Below are positions 37,738 through 45,755 of a DNA stretch of 64,000 nt, one piece after another. Each line of letters opens with the position of its first letter. Positions within the stretch are counted from its first letter, which is position 1. The stretch is from Riemerella anatipestifer (GTDB taxonomy: Bacteria > Bacteroidota > Bacteroidia > Flavobacteriales > Weeksellaceae). Where the stretch lies: assembly GCF_009670965.2 (NCBI RefSeq), contig NZ_CP073239.1, positions 682,001 to 746,000 on the forward strand. Reading direction: 5' to 3'. The translations under genes and the position numbers were made by a program. The notes beneath the pieces are model-generated. The model saw nothing but the letters and a program-made list of their open reading frames with translations. It had not been told where the DNA came from and made no database searches.

Positions 37738-37756
37738 CAATAAAATACAATTAATT

Positions 37757-40700
37757 ATGAGAAAAAAGATTATTCTTGCAGGGACAATGGTGATAAGTAG
37801 CCTTAGCTTTGCTCAAATTAAAACGAATGGTAATGTTTCAGCTAATACCATTCCCTCACAAACTCCATTTTTAGATGCTTCTTCTTCTATTTCGTGGAAT
37901 AATTCTGTTAATATAGGTAAAGGTTTGGTATTTCCAAGAACCGACCTTACTAAGTTATCTAACTTAGTGGCTACCCCTAATGGGATAGGAGTATCTTACC
38001 CTCACCGTTTAGATGGAATGGTAGTATATAATATAGCAACTGGAAAATCTGCAATAGGAAATATAGATGTAGTCCCAGGTTTCTACTATTATGAAAACAA
38101 AAGTACTACGCTTAATGGCGGTACTTGGAAATCCTTAGGCAGTGCTACTACCCTAGCAGGAGCAGACGGTAAAAGTGTGCTTAATGGTACTGCAGAGCCA
38201 TTATCTACTACAGGTACAGTAGGAGATTTCTACATCAATACAGCTACCAACCAAATTTTTGGACCTAAAACTGCTAGTGGTTGGGGGGCAGGAACTTCTC
38301 TTGTTGGGCTACAAGGTCCTAGAGGATTAACGGGTGCCACTGGACCTGCTGGTGCCATTGGACCTAAAGGAGATAAAGGGGATACTGGAGCTACTGGACC
38401 CGCTGGACCACAAGGTCCTAGAGGATTAACAGGTGCCACTGGTCCTGCCGGTGCCGTTGGACCTAAAGGAGACAAAGGGGATACTGGAGCTACTGGACCC
38501 GCTGGACCACAAGGTCCTAGAGGATTAACAGGTGCCACTGGTCCTGCTGGTGCCGTTGGACCTAAAGGAGACAAAGGGGATACTGGAGCTACTGGACCCG
38601 CTGGACCACAAGGTCCTAGAGGATTAACAGGTGCCACTGGTCCTGCTGGTGCCGTTGGACCTAAAGGAGACAAAGGGGATACTGGAGCTACTGGACCCGC
38701 TGGACCACAAGGTCCTAGAGGATTAACAGGTGCCACTGGTCCTAAAGGAGATACAGGGGTTGTAGGCGGTGTAAACGGTATTACTTATAACTCTAACACT
38801 AAGACGGTAGGTTTGCCTGCAGGAACCTCTACAAATCAAGTATTAAAGTGGAATGGTAAAGCTTGGACAGCGCAAACAGATGCAAATACTACTTATGCAA
38901 GCTCTACTACCAACACCATTGTTGGAAACCAAATACAAAGAGCAGCTTTAACGGGTGATGTTACAGCTGGAGCCAACAGTAATACTACTACAATAGCCCC
39001 TAATGCAGTAACCTCAGCTAAGATAGCCGATGGTACTATTACAGGAGCAGATATTGCGAATGGAACTATTACAGCTAATAAATTAGCACCAGGGGTAATA
39101 CCAGCGAACACCAATATATACACTAATGATGGGACCTTGTCTGCTAATAGAACTGTAACAATGAATGGGAAAACTCTTAATTTTACAGGAGGTTTATCCA
39201 CATTTGAAGCTAATTCTTATTATCCTTTAACAATTAATTCTACTAATAGATTAGGTGGTGGTTTACGAATAATGCCTAATGGAGATAATACAAAGAGAGT
39301 TGAGTTAAGTGTGAAAGAAAATGGGAATTTTAGAATTTGGGCAGAAGCAGATCGTTTATCAGTGGACAGAACTACGGGAAATGTAGGTATTGGTACTGGT
39401 ACTCCAGCGGCGAAGTTAGATGTTAATGGAACTCTTCGTATTTCCAATAGTTCTTGGACGAGCAATCAGACTTCTACATTAGAGTTTAGTAATGGTTCTT
39501 ATAAATCAGGTGCAACTTCACAAATTATAGATCAAATGAATGGTGCTGGAGATGGCGGAGCCAATTTACTATTCTCAACTCAAAGCCCTACACCAGGTAC
39601 TAATCCAAATTTAACAGAGCCTACAGAGAAGATGAGAATTACAGCAGATGGTAATGTAGGTATTGGTACAGCTTCTCCATCAGAAAAACTACATGCAGTA
39701 GGAGGTATTAGGTCTACTGGCTCAACGAATATAGGAGGTTACATAGATTTAGAAAACACCTTGAAAACAGGAGAAACCGAAGGCGCGAGATGGAGAATTT
39801 ATAATATGACAGATAAACAAACAGGATCTGTATATACTCCAGGCTTACACTTTTGGAATTATTCTCAGTCAAAAACACAGCCAAACTTAGGTTCTAAAAT
39901 GATACTTTCCGATGAAGGTAATTTAGGGATAGGCTTACCTTCAAGAGAAGCTCCATCTGCAAAATTAGATGTAAATGGTACCACTAGGCTAAGAAATCTA
40001 CCCAATGGAGATCCTGCAACAGATAAAGTCCTATTAGCAGATGCAAGTGGTAATATCAAACAAGTTGCTTCAACTAATTTTAAAGGACCTAAAGGTGATA
40101 CTGGTGCTACAGGGGCTACTGGTGCAAGAGGTCCACAGGGACTGCAAGGACCTAAAGGAGACACAGGGGTTGTAGGCGGTGTAAACGGTATTACTTATAA
40201 CTCTAATACTAAGACGGTAGGTTTGCCTACGGGAACCTCCACAAATCAAGTATTAAAGTGGAATGGTAAAGCTTGGACAGCGCAAACAGATGCAAATACT
40301 ACTTATGCAAGCTCTACTACCAACACCATTGTTGGAAACCAAATACAAAGAGCAGCTTTAACGGGTGATGTTACAGCTAGAGCCAATAGCAATACTACCA
40401 CAATAGCCCCTAATGCTGTAACCTCAGCTAAGATAGCCGATGGTACTATTACAGGAGCAGATATTGCGAATGGAACTATTACAGCTAATAAATTAGCACC
40501 AGGGGTGATACCTGCAAATACCAATATATACACTAACAATGGTACTTTGTCTGCTAATAGAACAGTAACAATGAATGGGAAAAGTTTAACCTTTAGTGGT
40601 AGCAACACTCAAATAAAAGTACCTAATATGCAAGAACGACCAGCAAATGAAAAAGTCTCTGGCGTGGTAATGGCTTCAGACGGTACCCTAAAAAAAGACA

Positions 40701-41101
40701 CTGACTGGTGGAGGTTAGGAGATGGCGAGCCAGACATAGATCGAATTAATTACAAATCCATAGTTTATTTGGATACGGGCATTATGAGAGACAAATTTAA
40801 TGACACATCATGGCGTTATGATGGTATTGTGTATGATACTGATATGAAAGCGAGGTTTGCTAGGGTACATTTTAGTAGTTTAGCCGATAAAAAAAATTAT
40901 CTAAAGAAAGTATATGAAAGTATGCTTGATTTTGCTTCGGATGCAGAAGGTGTGGTTTTGCAATACAGCAGTACCTGTATGGAATCTAACCCAGGAAGTG
41001 TCCCTTCAGGAGGATATGGAGTAACAATGACTAAAGGGTCAAATGGGGTAAGATTTGGGTGCTATATTCCTGTAACAACTATTATCGCCATCAAATACTA
41101 A
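37757..41101 (+). CDS. Large collagen-like repeat surface protein
   Basis: An 1114-residue secreted protein. After a signal peptide (MRKKIILAGTMVISSLSFAQ) and a beta-rich domain (to about residue 185) comes a Gly-X-Y collagen-like region of about 150 residues with GPRGLTGATGP and GPKGDKGDTG units. Next is a repeat-rich stalk (NAVTSAKIADGTITGADIANG), modules of the VGIGTxxPxAKLDVNGT type typical of tail-fibre-like adhesins, a second short collagen stretch (near 776-804), a second copy of the stalk, and a unique C-terminal domain of about 150 residues with three Cys. No T9SS C-terminal sorting domain was recognised. Triple-helix trimerisation and an adhesin or sheath role are inferences. Confidence 0.82.
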   Translation: MRKKIILAGTMVISSLSFAQIKTNGNVSANTIPSQTPFLDASSSISWNNSVNIGKGLVFPRTDLTKLSNLVATPNGIGVSYPHRLDGMVVYNIATGKSAIGNIDVVPGFYYYENKSTTLNGGTWKSLGSATTLAGADGKSVLNGTAEPLSTTGTVGDFYINTATNQIFGPKTASGWGAGTSLVGLQGPRGLTGATGPAGAIGPKGDKGDTGATGPAGPQGPRGLTGATGPAGAVGPKGDKGDTGATGPAGPQGPRGLTGATGPAGAVGPKGDKGDTGATGPAGPQGPRGLTGATGPAGAVGPKGDKGDTGATGPAGPQGPRGLTGATGPKGDTGVVGGVNGITYNSNTKTVGLPAGTSTNQVLKWNGKAWTAQTDANTTYASSTTNTIVGNQIQRAALTGDVTAGANSNTTTIAPNAVTSAKIADGTITGADIANGTITANKLAPGVIPANTNIYTNDGTLSANRTVTMNGKTLNFTGGLSTFEANSYYPLTINSTNRLGGGLRIMPNGDNTKRVELSVKENGNFRIWAEADRLSVDRTTGNVGIGTGTPAAKLDVNGTLRISNSSWTSNQTSTLEFSNGSYKSGATSQIIDQMNGAGDGGANLLFSTQSPTPGTNPNLTEPTEKMRITADGNVGIGTASPSEKLHAVGGIRSTGSTNIGGYIDLENTLKTGETEGARWRIYNMTDKQTGSVYTPGLHFWNYSQSKTQPNLGSKMILSDEGNLGIGLPSREAPSAKLDVNGTTRLRNLPNGDPATDKVLLADASGNIKQVASTNFKGPKGDTGATGATGARGPQGLQGPKGDTGVVGGVNGITYNSNTKTVGLPTGTSTNQVLKWNGKAWTAQTDANTTYASSTTNTIVGNQIQRAALTGDVTARANSNTTTIAPNAVTSAKIADGTITGADIANGTITANKLAPGVIPANTNIYTNNGTLSANRTVTMNGKSLTFSGSNTQIKVPNMQERPANEKVSGVVMASDGTLKKDTDWWRLGDGEPDIDRINYKSIVYLDTGIMRDKFNDTSWRYDGIVYDTDMKARFARVHFSSLADKKNYLKKVYESMLDFASDAEGVVLQYSSTCMESNPGSVPSGGYGVTMTKGSNGVRFGCYIPVTTIIAIKY
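38315..38758 (+). repeat. 99-bp tandem repeats encoding the collagen-like region
   Basis: Copies begin at 38315, 38414, 38513, 38612 and 38711 (the last is truncated). Each full unit encodes 33 residues (11 Gly-X-Y triplets), so copy changes keep the frame. Copies 2 to 4 are almost identical at the nucleotide level, including silent sites, which indicates recent expansion or homogenisation. Confidence 0.96.
38741..39174 (+). repeat. Internal duplication, copy 1 (434 bp)
   Basis: This segment, encoding GPKGDTGVVGGVNG through MNGK, recurs at 40151-40584 with an offset of exactly 1410 bases (470 codons). The copies differ at only a small number of positions. Recombination between them would delete 1410 bases in frame. 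Confidence 0.93.
40151..40584 (+). repeat. Internal duplication, copy 2 (434 bp)
   Basis: Second copy of the 38741-39174 segment, in the same frame and orientation and at an offset of 1410 bases. Differences include GCTGGAGCCAAC versus GCTAGAGCCAAT (Gly to Arg in DVTARANSN). Confidence 0.93.
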
Positions 41102-41234
41102 TCTCCAAAAAAAGAAAACAAGCAACTAGACTTTTGGAAATAACGAACAAAAGTAAGTAAATCCTGCAAAGGTTTGCATATAAATACTTTACAGGCTTTT
41201 TATAAAAATATTTAACTTAAAAAAAGTATATATT

Positions 41235-41954
41235 ATGAATACACTAAAAGCGTGGTTGCGTCCCAACCTATTGACTAAAGATGACCCTAGCGATTTTGTA
41301 GCGGTGCCACTTCTAGGCGGTAGCCTTGGCATTACAGAAATTATAGAAGCCCTCAAAAAAGAGGGTATGGAGATACAAACTGAAACCGCAGTAGATATTA
41401 TCACCCGTTTTAACCGTAAAGCCTCAGAATTAGTGTTGAACGGTTACAATGTCAATACAGGACTGGTGTATATGCGTCCTGCCATTAAGGGTGTATTTTA
41501 CGACAAGACTTGGGATAAAGAGAAGCACTCCGTTTATGTCAATGTAAACCAAGGTCTAGACCTTAGAAAGGCAGTAGCAGACACTAAAGTAGAAATCCTC
41601 GGTGAGCAATCCAGCCCAATGAGTGTGTTTAGCATCACTGATAAAGCCACAGGCAAGGCAGACGGCACACTTACCAAAGGTAAGAATGCCGAAATCAAAG
41701 GTACTTACATTAAAATAGATGGCGATAACCCTAAGAACGGTATCGTCTTCAAAAACCTAGACACTCAAAACGAGGTGAAGTTGGCTAAAGACAATATCGT
41801 GCTTAACGAGCCGTCAAGGGTGCTTATTCTTGTGCCTGCAGATTTAGAAACAGGAAATTATGAACTCAGCATCACCACGCAAAGAAGTAGTGGCAACGCC
41901 CTACTCAAAGACCCTAGAACCGAGATTTTAGCAACACCTGTGGTGATAGGATAA
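41235..41954 (+). CDS. DUF4469 domain protein with HU-like DNA-binding N-terminal domain
   Basis: A 239-residue protein. Residues 1-125 resemble the HU/IHF-like DNA-binding domain found in Bacteroidota (LLTKDDPSDFVAVPLLGGSLGI; ITEIIEALKKEGMEIQTETA); residues 130-239 look like the DUF4469 Ig-like domain (IKIDGDNPKNGIVFKN; ILVPADLETGNYELSITTQ). There is no signal peptide. Members are nucleoid-associated-like proteins of unknown role, often near mobile or surface genes. It follows the collagen-like gene by 133 bases, whether co-transcribed or not is unclear. Confidence 0.75.
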   Translation: MNTLKAWLRPNLLTKDDPSDFVAVPLLGGSLGITEIIEALKKEGMEIQTETAVDIITRFNRKASELVLNGYNVNTGLVYMRPAIKGVFYDKTWDKEKHSVYVNVNQGLDLRKAVADTKVEILGEQSSPMSVFSITDKATGKADGTLTKGKNAEIKGTYIKIDGDNPKNGIVFKNLDTQNEVKLAKDNIVLNEPSRVLILVPADLETGNYELSITTQRSSGNALLKDPRTEILATPVVIG

Positions 41955-41975
41955 TGGTTTTAATAACATCAATAA

Positions 41976-42016
41976 AGCCCACCACTCCTCTTTTAGTATC
42001 AAAGGAATGGTGGGCT
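41976..42016. terminator. Hairpin between the DUF4469 and hydrolase genes
   Basis: A 13-bp stem (41976-41988 with 42004-42016, one mismatch) with a 15-base loop lies between converging genes and can serve both. The right flank is AATTTATTT rather than a clean T run. Confidence 0.65.
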
Positions 42017-42036
42017 AATTTATTTCAAGGAAACAT

Positions 42037-42846
42037 TTACTTCTGATTTTTGTTTAACATTTTGTTTAGCTTTCCTATAATATTTTGCTCTTCTAGCTTC
42101 ATACCTTGCATATGTTCTCCCTTTATTTCCATAAATTCTTTAGGCTCATTAGCATTATTAAAAACCACTTTAGCTTGTTCAAAAGGAACCTCTTTGTCTT
42201 CTGTACTATGAATTACAAGTACAGAAACCTTATTAATATTTTTTATATCTTCTTTAGAAGAATAAACGTTTACAAAACTACGCTCTAAAAAATCTTTGTA
42301 CTGAGGTGCATAAGCTCCTGCAATATCACCGAAAGAAGACATACCTCCCTCAAGAATTAATCCTGTAATTTTTTTTGAATTCTCTCTTGTAATATGGGTA
42401 GCAATTTGAGTCCCAATAGATAATCCATAAACTAGAATAGGTGTTTTTTTAACTTCCTTCATTTTTAAATACTTTTCAAAGACTACTTTACCATCTTCTG
42501 CAATATTTTTATGAGTAGGAGTTCCTGTAGATTTACCGTAACCTCTAAAATCTACCATTACCACTTGAAAATTCGCCTTAACAAACTTTAAAGCGATAGG
42601 ATAATAATAAGAGATATTTCCTCCCGCTCCATGAAAGAGAAAAATGGTTGCCTTTGGAGACTGCTCTGTTTTGAGCAAGACAGTGTTAATTGTATCTTTA
42701 TCCACTACAATATTAAGCTCCGAAGTTTTTGTCCATTCGTTCGCACGAAGGTCTTTACGAGGAAAATAAAATTTATCTTCCATCTGAGCATTTACGAAAA
42801 TGATTTTGGCAACGAGTAAAATCAATAATAAAAATTTTGTTTTCAT
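42037..42846 (-). CDS. Secreted alpha/beta hydrolase
   Basis: A 269-residue protein with a signal peptide (MKTKFLLLILLVAKIIFVNA). The alpha/beta hydrolase fold is shown by FLFHGAGGNISYYYP (oxyanion loop, residues 69-83), FRGYGKSTG, the nucleophile elbow GLSIG (near 144), an acid in STEDKEVP (near 213) and the catalytic His in GEHMQG (near 244). It resembles BAAT/prolyl-oligopeptidase-like esterases of the Bem46 type. The substrate is unknown, and the gene stands alone. Confidence 0.8.
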   Translation of the reverse strand: MKTKFLLLILLVAKIIFVNAQMEDKFYFPRKDLRANEWTKTSELNIVVDKDTINTVLLKTEQSPKATIFLFHGAGGNISYYYPIALKFVKANFQVVMVDFRGYGKSTGTPTHKNIAEDGKVVFEKYLKMKEVKKTPILVYGLSIGTQIATHITRENSKKITGLILEGGMSSFGDIAGAYAPQYKDFLERSFVNVYSSKEDIKNINKVSVLVIHSTEDKEVPFEQAKVVFNNANEPKEFMEIKGEHMQGMKLEEQNIIGKLNKMLNKNQK

Positions 42847-42925
42847 ACCTTTTCTTTTTTATGCAAATATGAATTGGTTTATCAAATATTAAAATTTTAA
42901 TTACCCGAACTGTAATTTTCAGATG

Positions 42926-43145
42926 CTAAATCGTAATTAAAATATGCTCATTAGAAGGTAGAGCTACTAATGTCAGCACACCCGACACGGTAATGTCTAT
43001 CATTCCGATATTAACAAGTCGTACCATACGACATGATAAAGTAGTCTATCCTTATATAAAACATCGTAATACACATCAATAGCCAACCTAGATATAAGGC
43101 ATGATACTTATCAATCAGTTTTTTAATTGCTTTAGCTTTATTTTC
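42926..43145 (-). pseudogene. Probable remnant of a small membrane-protein gene
   Basis: The 355-base interval 42847-43201 holds no intact gene. On the minus strand one frame reads IKKLIDKYHALYLGWLLMC...RIDYFIMSYGTTC and stops; a one-base shift continues as RLVNIGMIDITVSGVLTLV...NEHILITI to a stop at 42926. Together they look like one small hydrophobic protein of about 75 residues broken by a frameshift and lacking a start codon. No family was recognised. Confidence 0.35.
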
Positions 43146-43201
43146 TCTAAAAAAAATTATCTTTGCTAAAACAAAAAAACAGATTTAATTTTCATATCAA
43201 A

Positions 43202-43657
43202 ATGAAAGGGATTTTAAAAATCTATCACCCAGAAGAAACACTGAAATATCACTTCAGTAAAACCTATTGCAAATCGGTTCTTAGTAACGATAAAATCTTA
43301 TTAGAGGTAGAACTCATCACCAGCGAGGACATGGATCATGTAGAAGACGACTCTTTACAGTACCGTTTTCCTCAACTGGCACTTAATATTTCGGACTTCC
43401 CCATCGCATCAAAGGCTTTAGAAGGACAAACATTCAACATCAATAATGAAGAAGAACTCTACGCCGAAATCAATTTATACGACGATGATGAAGCAGAGCT
43501 TTTAGACAATCAACTTTCGTTTAGCCTTAATGACGAAGGGGTTTTACAACTTATATGGGAAGGCGAAGTTTCAGATTTTTACACTAATTCTGATGAACCG
43601 CTTTCCTTTAAACTAAAATGCCACTTTAAGGAGGACTCTATAGAGATAGAGGATTAA
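43202..43657 (+). CDS. Conserved-looking acidic protein, unknown function
   Basis: A 151-residue protein started at ATG 43202 (MKGILKIYHPEETLKYHF); a TTG 13 codons upstream gives a less plausible N-terminus. It is strongly acidic (runs such as YDDDEAELLDN and KEDSIEIED) with no signal peptide, membrane segment or enzyme motif that I can name; predicted as mostly beta. A TATCTTTG -7 box at 43158-43165 gives a 30-base leader. It lies alone before the exbB operon. Confidence 0.6.
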   Translation: MKGILKIYHPEETLKYHFSKTYCKSVLSNDKILLEVELITSEDMDHVEDDSLQYRFPQLALNISDFPIASKALEGQTFNINNEEELYAEINLYDDDEAELLDNQLSFSLNDEGVLQLIWEGEVSDFYTNSDEPLSFKLKCHFKEDSIEIED

Positions 43658-43686
43658 CAAAAGTAATTCATAACATCACAAACAAG

Positions 43687-43725
43687 TTGAGAAATTAGCC
43701 TAAGTAATATCTCAGGGCTTTTTTC
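43687..43725 (+). terminator. Probable terminator before the exbB operon
   Basis: GAGAAATTA (43689-43697) pairs with TAATATCTC (43705-43713) with one mismatch, followed within a few bases by TTTTTT. The stem is AU-rich and weak. Confidence 0.45.
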
Positions 43726-43753
43726 GTTAGTATAACATAAATTTATTTTAAAA

Positions 43754-44434
43754 ATGAACGACAGCATACAAATGGTATCTCAAACCACAAATACAGAAAA
43801 GCAAGTCTTTTCTCTATGGGAAATATTATTCGGAGGTGGCATCATCTCTAATGTGATTATGATAGCTATATTCCTACTAGGGATACTCGCTCTGTATATC
43901 TTTCTAGAACGCTACTTTTTTATTCGTAGAGCGGCTAAGACCGACCCTAACTTCCTTAATAATATTAAAGATTTCGTCTATGAAGGTAAAATAGACACAG
44001 CCATAGATTTGTGCAAGACCTCTAACACCCCTGAAGCTAGAATGATAGAGAAAGGGCTTAGCAGAATAGGTCGCCCCATAAGTGATATTAGCAATGCGAT
44101 GCAAAGCCAAGGTAACCTAGAAGTGTCTAAGCTTGAGAAAAACCTCAACTTATTAGCTTCTGCTTCTGGTGCTGCTCCTATGTTAGGCTTTTTGGGTACG
44201 GTAATCGGTATGATTATGGCGTTTTTTGAAATCTCTAATGTAACAGGAGCTGTAAGCCCTAAACTTTTAGCATCAGGTATTTATACCGCTATGGCAACCA
44301 CTGCCGCAGGGCTTTTTGTGGGTATTCCAGCTTATTTCTTCTACAATATTCTCGTAACTAAAGTAGACCGTTTAGTGCTTAAAATACAAATTCATGCAGG
44401 GGAATTCCTAGATGCTATCAATAAGCCATTATAA
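43754..44434 (+). CDS. exbB: ExbB/TolQ/MotA-family proton channel subunit
   Basis: Inner-membrane proton channel that, with ExbD and TonB, energises outer-membrane receptors. The 226 residues show three membrane segments (about 30-52, 135-160 and 175-197) and the family core LNLLASASGAAPMLGFLGTVIGMIMAF. It is 16 bases ahead of exbD; the three genes to 45714 form one operon. Confidence 0.88.
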   Translation: MNDSIQMVSQTTNTEKQVFSLWEILFGGGIISNVIMIAIFLLGILALYIFLERYFFIRRAAKTDPNFLNNIKDFVYEGKIDTAIDLCKTSNTPEARMIEKGLSRIGRPISDISNAMQSQGNLEVSKLEKNLNLLASASGAAPMLGFLGTVIGMIMAFFEISNVTGAVSPKLLASGIYTAMATTAAGLFVGIPAYFFYNILVTKVDRLVLKIQIHAGEFLDAINKPL

Positions 44435-44450
44435 ACTAAAAATTTAATTT

Positions 44451-44849
44451 ATGGAATTAAAACGCAGAAATAGAGCAAGTGCGGAGTTTAGTATGGCTTC
44501 TATGACGGATATTATTTTCCTCTTGCTGATATTTTTTATGATAACCTCCTCTGCTATTAGCCAAAGTGCTATCGAAGTGAAGTTACCACAAGCAGCAGAA
44601 GGCTCTCCTGCAGTACAAGACCCTGTTTCGGTTACCATTTCCCCAGAAGGCGACTACTTCATAAACGATAAAGCAGTAAATAAGGAAGCTCTAGAAACTA
44701 CCCTTAATGCCTTATTGAAAAACGAAACCAAACCGTCTTTTACAATAAGAGCCGATGAAAATACGAGGCACAAAGATGTCGTTTTCGTAATGGAAATCGC
44801 CGAAAGAAACCGCTACAATATTGCTATTGCAACCGTACAAGAAAAGTAA
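44451..44849 (+). CDS. exbD: ExbD/TolR-family protein
   Basis: Single-pass partner of ExbB. The 132 residues have the cytosolic start with basic residues, then SMASMTDIIFLLLIFFMITSS (membrane helix, residues 14-35) with the proton-path Asp in TDII, and a periplasmic domain (residues 40-132). The stop is 4 bases ahead of the TonB-like gene. Confidence 0.9.
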   Translation: MELKRRNRASAEFSMASMTDIIFLLLIFFMITSSAISQSAIEVKLPQAAEGSPAVQDPVSVTISPEGDYFINDKAVNKEALETTLNALLKNETKPSFTIRADENTRHKDVVFVMEIAERNRYNIAIATVQEK

Positions 44850-44853
44850 ACTT

Positions 44854-45714
44854 ATGAGTCAAACCATGAATACATCTGAGAGAAAAGACCAAGTCAAAAG
44901 TGCCATCATCACATTTTTGATTAGCCTTTTGGTATTCTTAGCTTTGTATTTTTATTCGTTTACTAGAGAACTGCCAAAGGAGGAAGTCGTAAGCACAATG
45001 CTCATCAATTTTGGAGACCAAAACGAGGGTAACCTTCCTGAAGAACCCCAAAACCAAGAGGGTAGTCTATCCGCCACCGAGACTCCAACACCAATACAAG
45101 AAATACAACCTACACCTGTAGAACCTCAACCAAAAAAAGAAGTGGTTAAGGAGAAAATCATCACGGGGCAAAATACCAAAACAAGTGCTGAAAAGGTGGA
45201 AAAAGCAACTCCCAAACCTACAAAAGAAAGCACAACAAACACCCAAAAGAAAGAAACCACGATACCTAAAAAAAGCAGTACCACTGCACAAAATAAAACC
45301 GCGACCAACCAAGGTGATGGCAGAGGTAACGAGGCTATTGGCAACCTCATCAGAGGACGAGGTACCAACAAAGGAGCTCAAGGAAGTTCCCAAAATACTT
45401 CTGGAAACGCAGGAGACCCACTAGGTGGCGACAGCAATGGCGATAGTAAAATCGGCATAGACCGAAAGTTAATCGGTTTTATACCTGGAACTATGGGGCG
45501 TGGTGGTTCACAGCCGTCTCACCAGTGTTCTGCCTCAGGCACCATTAGCATCTCTTATGTGGTAGATAAAGCGGGCAATGTAATTTCGGCTAGACGAAGT
45601 GGGGGTATTACAGACCCTTGCGTTGTAAACACAACCATAGAGTGGGTAAAGAAATATGTGAAAGCCGAGAGAGCTAACACTTCTTCTACTGGCACTTACA
45701 AAATCACTTTCTAA
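44854..45714 (+). CDS. tonB: TonB-like energy transducer with Pro/Thr-rich linker
   Basis: A 286-residue protein started at ATG 44854 (MSQTMNTSERKDQV); a TTG at 44821 lies inside exbD and is not a credible start. It has an N-terminal membrane anchor (residues 16-37), a long Pro/Thr/Lys-rich linker (about 55-190) that spans the periplasm, and a C-terminal TonB-type domain with SYVVDKAGNVISARRSGG. Two Cys residues (CSASGT and DPCVV) flank that domain and could form a disulfide. It completes the exbB-exbD-tonB operon. Confidence 0.78.
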   Translation: MSQTMNTSERKDQVKSAIITFLISLLVFLALYFYSFTRELPKEEVVSTMLINFGDQNEGNLPEEPQNQEGSLSATETPTPIQEIQPTPVEPQPKKEVVKEKIITGQNTKTSAEKVEKATPKPTKESTTNTQKKETTIPKKSSTTAQNKTATNQGDGRGNEAIGNLIRGRGTNKGAQGSSQNTSGNAGDPLGGDSNGDSKIGIDRKLIGFIPGTMGRGGSQPSHQCSASGTISISYVVDKAGNVISARRSGGITDPCVVNTTIEWVKKYVKAERANTSSTGTYKITF

Positions 45715-45755
45715 AGCCTAATCAAAAGGGATTTTAGGATATAAGGAAATTCAAG

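Noticed and set aside
38230..38736. 168-codon minus-strand ORF antisense to the collagen repeats
   Set aside because: Its Gly/Pro/Ala-rich repeat is the direct mirror of the Gly-X-Y coding strand, it has no start context or homology that I recognise, and the plus-strand gene explains the sequence fully.
38315..38758. Regular repeats considered as a CRISPR array
   Set aside because: The units are 99 bp, contiguous without spacers, and in frame inside a secreted protein gene; there are no cas genes.
44821..44853. TTG start for the TonB-like protein inside exbD
   Set aside because: It overlaps the exbD reading frame by about 29 bases, and the ATG at 44854 gives a normal membrane-anchor N-terminus.
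45067..45393. Minus-strand ORFs opposite the TonB linker
   Set aside because: They are shadows of the Pro/Thr/Lys-rich linker codons and have no supporting context.
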